Assembly: GCF_023101185.1 (NCBI RefSeq)
Contig: NZ_CP078077.1
Location: forward strand, 186,001-250,000
Length of the DNA: 64,000 nt
Direction: 5' to 3'
Origin: Microbacterium galbinum
GTDB lineage: Bacteria > Actinomycetota > Actinomycetes > Actinomycetales > Microbacteriaceae
Of the stretch, positions 61,458-64,000 are shown piece by piece (position 1 is the first letter of the stretch; the number at the start of each line of letters is the position of its first letter). Made by a program: the position numbers and the translations under genes. Under the pieces are notes generated by a model. The model had not been told where the DNA came from and did no database searches. It saw only the letters and a list, made by a program, of their open reading frames with translations.

Positions 61458-62867
61458 ATGACGGAACTGCTCGACGCGACGGACTCCCAGACGGCGATGA
61501 TCGCCGATCTGGTGGGCTCGGTGCGGGCGGTCGAGGAGACGATCGCTCGGCTGTCAGCCGTGCGCGACGGGATGCTCGCCGTCGCCGCTCGCGTCGCGGT
61601 CGACATCGCGCGGCAGGCGGCGCATCCCGATCACGGCGACATGGCCCTGCGGGCGGTGGCGGCGGAGATCGGGGCGGCAGTGCGGGCGAGCGACCGCACG
61701 ATCGAGCGGCGGATGGACGAGGCATCGTGGGCGGTCGAGCGATTCGCCGAGGTGTGGGCGGCGCAGGGCGCGGGGCGGATCAGCGCCGCCCACGTCCGGG
61801 TCATCGTCGACGCGGGCGCACATCTGGACGACCCGGCCGATCGAGCGCGTTATGCGGCGCGAGCGGTGGAGGCGGCGGTGGTCGAGTCGCCGAACAGGCT
61901 GCGGCGGGTGGCGCGGCGGATCGCGGAGCAGTACCAGGCCCGCACGGTCACCGAGCGTCACCGCGACGCGCGGGAGTTGCGGCGGGTGTGGGTGAAGGAC
62001 CTCGACGACGGGATGGCCGAACTCGGGATGCTCGGGCCCGCCGTCCTCGTCCACGGAATCCACGACCGGCTGACGCGCATGGCGCGGACGATCACCGTGG
62101 AGAACGGGCGGGCCCGGAAGGCGGCGAAGGGGACCGCCCCGGACATCGACTCCCCCACCGACACGGACCGCGACTCCGACACCCGCACGACCGATCAGCT
62201 GCGCGCCGACCTGCTCGCCGATATCGCACTCACCGGCGCTCCGACCGGGCACGACACCGAGGCGGGACTGCTCGGCGAGATCCGCGCACGGGTCGAGGTC
62301 ACCGTCCCCGTCTTCACCCTCATGGACGACGACAACGGCGGCCACAACGGCGGCAGCGCCTCCGGCGCACCCCCGGCAGAGCTCGACGGCCGCTCCCCCA
62401 TCGACACCCGCACCGCACGCCTCCTCGCAGGCGACGCGACCGGATGGGAACGGGTGCTCACACACCCGATCACCGGCGCACTCCTCGCCGTCGACCGCTA
62501 CCGCCCGTCGGATCAGCTCACCCGACACCTCCGGGCTCGTGATCAACGCTGCCGCTTCCCCGGCTGCAACATCGCCGCACGACGATGCGACATCGAGCAC
62601 ACCCACGCCGCGTCCGACGGCGGTGAGACCTGCGCCACCAACCTCGCGCACCTCTGCCGACGACACCACACGCTCAAACACCACTCGCTCTGGCGCGTCC
62701 AACACCGACGCCCCAGGGAGGACGACGTCGGGCTCCATCTCGTAGGCGGAGGAGCAGATCAGACCATCAGAACCACCGGCGATCTCGTCTGGACCAGCCC
62801 GACCGGAACGACCTACATCGACCGCCCGCCTGAGCAGAACACGGTCAGGTTCACCGACAGCCGGTGA
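61458..62867 (+). CDS. DUF222-HNH endonuclease family protein (13E12-like)
   Basis: 469 residues. A long helical DUF222 region (about 1-330) is followed by a C-terminal HNH domain: CRFPGCNIAARRCDIEHTH, then SDGGETCATNLAHLCRRHH and LKHHSLW, which give the zinc-binding Cys pairs and the HNH histidines. This family is abundant and variable in actinobacteria, where copies lie in repeats such as the mycobacterial 13E12 elements. DNA cutting activity is inferred from the domain. The gene runs into a 15-bp tandem repeat array 14 bp after its stop. Confidence 0.88.
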   Translation: MTELLDATDSQTAMIADLVGSVRAVEETIARLSAVRDGMLAVAARVAVDIARQAAHPDHGDMALRAVAAEIGAAVRASDRTIERRMDEASWAVERFAEVWAAQGAGRISAAHVRVIVDAGAHLDDPADRARYAARAVEAAVVESPNRLRRVARRIAEQYQARTVTERHRDARELRRVWVKDLDDGMAELGMLGPAVLVHGIHDRLTRMARTITVENGRARKAAKGTAPDIDSPTDTDRDSDTRTTDQLRADLLADIALTGAPTGHDTEAGLLGEIRARVEVTVPVFTLMDDDNGGHNGGSASGAPPAELDGRSPIDTRTARLLAGDATGWERVLTHPITGALLAVDRYRPSDQLTRHLRARDQRCRFPGCNIAARRCDIEHTHAASDGGETCATNLAHLCRRHHTLKHHSLWRVQHRRPREDDVGLHLVGGGADQTIRTTGDLVWTSPTGTTYIDRPPEQNTVRFTDSR

Positions 62868-62880
62868 ATCGCCCTCCGGC

Positions 62881-63308
62881 GCGATGCCGTCAGGCGCGGT
62901 GCCGTCAGGCGCGGTGCCGTCAGGCGCGGTGCCGTCAGGCGCGGTGCCGGCAGGCGCGACACCGTCAGGCACGATGCCGTCAGGCGCGATGCCGTCAGGC
63001 GCGATGCCGTCAGGCGCGATGCCGGCAGGCGCGACACCGTCAGGCACGATGCCGTCAGGCGCGATGCCGTCAGGCGCGATGCCGTCAGGCGCGATGCCGG
63101 CAGGCGCGATGCCGGCAGGCACGACGCCGTCAGGCACGATGCCGTCAGGCACGATGCCGTCAGGCGCGATGCCGTCAGATGCGCTGCCCTCCGGCCCTCC
63201 GGCGAGATGCCGTCAGCCACGACGCCGTCAGGACCGGTCCCGTCAGGCACGACGCCATCAGGCATGATCCCGTCAGGCACGATCCCGTCAGGCACGACGC
63301 CGTCAGGC
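62881..63308. repeat. Array of 28 tandem 15-bp repeats
   Basis: Consensus gcgatgccgtcaggc. Twenty units run without a break from 62881 to 63180. A diverged unit and an 8-bp insertion (cctccggc) follow, then seven more units (63204-63308). Variation is at fixed positions (gcgatg/gcggtg/acgatg/gcgaca, and ccgt/ccgg). A 75-bp block of five units is duplicated (62941-63015 and 63016-63090, one difference). Each unit has GCC-gtca-GGC, a small palindrome. The array fills the 435-bp gap between the HNH gene and the convergent glycosidase gene; no gene is assigned in it. Confidence 0.95.
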
Positions 63309-64000
63309 GCGCTGCGCGACCTCGACGACGGTGTCGATTCCGCGAGTGGCGAGGGATGCGGCATCCTGAGCGGTGCGCGAGGTGACCACGGTCACGGGCT
63401 CGCCCTGCTCCCGCAGCTCGTGCCAGCGCTCGAACACCCGCCCGCCGGGGGCGAGGTCGGTGCGCGAGAGCGGAAGGTCGTCGGCATCCACGTCGATCAC
63501 CACACCCACGGTGCGCGGCATGACCGGAGAGTCACCGGCACCCGCAGCATCCGCCCGCGCCTGAGCGACCAGCTCCGCGAACCGCCGACCCAGCGGCTTG
63601 ACGACGTTCTCGGTGTCGAGCAGTCCGAGCGAGTACTCGAGATCCTTGTAGTCCCCGAGTGAGCGCGATACGTCATGCGAGCACCACCACGTGATGCCGT
63701 AGAGGCCCTCGGTGGTCAGCGCCGCCTCGACCGTGCGCGTGGCGAACTCGGGCATCTCGTCGTCGGCGAGATTCATCGACGGCGCACCCACCTCCTGCAG
63801 CCACACCTTGCGCTGCGGATCGGTCGCGAACGCCTTCGAGAGCTCGATCATCCACTCGGCGTGGCGAACCGACGGCGACGAGAGGCCGCCGTAGCGCGCC
63901 GCGGTGCCGTTGAAGATCCACGAATGCACCGTCGTGACATCACCGAGACGGGACGCGTGCTCGGGCAGGAAGGGATGCCCGTCGCGGTACCAGAGGTGGT
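63303..64000 (-). CDS. Glycoside-hydrolase-like protein, C-terminal part
   Basis: Cut by the right edge; 231 complete codons and the stop are visible. The segment VWLQEVGAP has a glutamate at the end of a strand as in the nucleophile of GH5/clan A glycosidases. YGITWWCSHDVSR and LEYSLGLLDTENVVKPLG match the ends of such barrels. The last 65 residues (VGVVIDVDADDLPLSR, EQGEPVTVVTSR) look like an added small domain. The family number is uncertain. The stop codon is formed by the first repeat unit of the 15-bp array. Confidence 0.65.
   Translation of the reverse strand, partial: HLWYRDGHPFLPEHASRLGDVTTVHSWIFNGTAARYGGLSSPSVRHAEWMIELSKAFATDPQRKVWLQEVGAPSMNLADDEMPEFATRTVEAALTTEGLYGITWWCSHDVSRSLGDYKDLEYSLGLLDTENVVKPLGRRFAELVAQARADAAGAGDSPVMPRTVGVVIDVDADDLPLSRTDLAPGGRVFERWHELREQGEPVTVVTSRTAQDAASLATRGIDTVVEVAQRA

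Noticed and set aside
62884..63267. Open frame of MPSGA pentapeptide repeats within the 15-bp array
   Set aside because: The array has no stop codon in any forward frame simply because its unit is a multiple of three without stops. There is no ribosome-binding site or promoter, and all frames are equally open.
62881..63308. CRISPR array
   Set aside because: The 15-bp units are directly adjacent with no unique spacers, and no cas genes are present.

Overview
The window is a stretch of bacterial chromosome with very high GC. Gene content, GTG/TTG starts, many promoters lying 6-7 nt upstream of a start codon (leaderless mRNAs) and actinobacterial families (DUF222-HNH nuclease, LAxTG surface anchor, PunA-type phosphorylase, sdhCDAB order) point to an actinobacterium, most likely a Microbacterium-like member of the Microbacteriaceae. 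The genus is an inference; no rRNA is present. Most of the window is ordinary core metabolism, densely packed, with many 4-base ATGA/GTGA overlaps inside operons.

Layout. 1-6.1 kb: end of maf, a biotin-dependent acyl-CoA carboxylase alpha subunit, an LpdA-like flavoprotein, purine nucleoside phosphorylase and a phosphohexomutase. 6.2-14.2 kb: a PTS island with a stand-alone HPr-like protein, a PRD-type regulator (MtlR), and a divergent operon EIIB-HPr-EI-MtlA-MtlF-MtlD that carries the general PTS proteins together with mannitol uptake and oxidation. 14.2-17.4 kb: flavin monooxygenase, membrane-anchored hydrolase, polysaccharide deacetylase. 17.4-25.6 kb (minus strand): nucleoside uptake and salvage (BMP lipoprotein, ATPase, two permeases, cdd, deoA, add). 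25.7-30.5 kb: GDP-mannose pyrophosphorylase, then sdhCDAB. 30.6-39.3 kb: BrkB-like protein, xthA, trpS, a DUF4190-like protein, pth, rplY, gluconokinase, a 2-hydroxyacid dehydrogenase and gnd. 39.3-44.0 kb: MacB-like exporter divergent from an OmpR/histidine-kinase pair.

44.0-48.2 kb is the most unusual part. A DUF559-type nuclease gene with an AbiEi-like N-terminus is bracketed by two 77-bp four-box palindromes of identical geometry. Next to it is a three-gene redox module (membrane NqrB/RnfD-like protein fused to a flavin reductase, ApbE flavin transferase, FMN-binding lipoprotein).

48.3-57.5 kb: prs, glmU and tRNA-Gln (tRNA 3' end one base from the glmU start codon), GNAT, MarR and pseudouridine synthase genes, a methionine ABC importer and a Na+/H+ antiporter. 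57.7-64 kb: an ABC-F protein, a sortase-anchored esterase-like protein, a DUF222-HNH nuclease gene, a 428-bp array of 15-bp tandem repeats, and the end of a glycoside-hydrolase-like gene cut by the window edge.

The nuclease/palindrome unit, the repeat array beside the HNH gene and the tRNA/glmU junction are the best leads. Function assignments rest on motif recognition by eye; no database search was possible.
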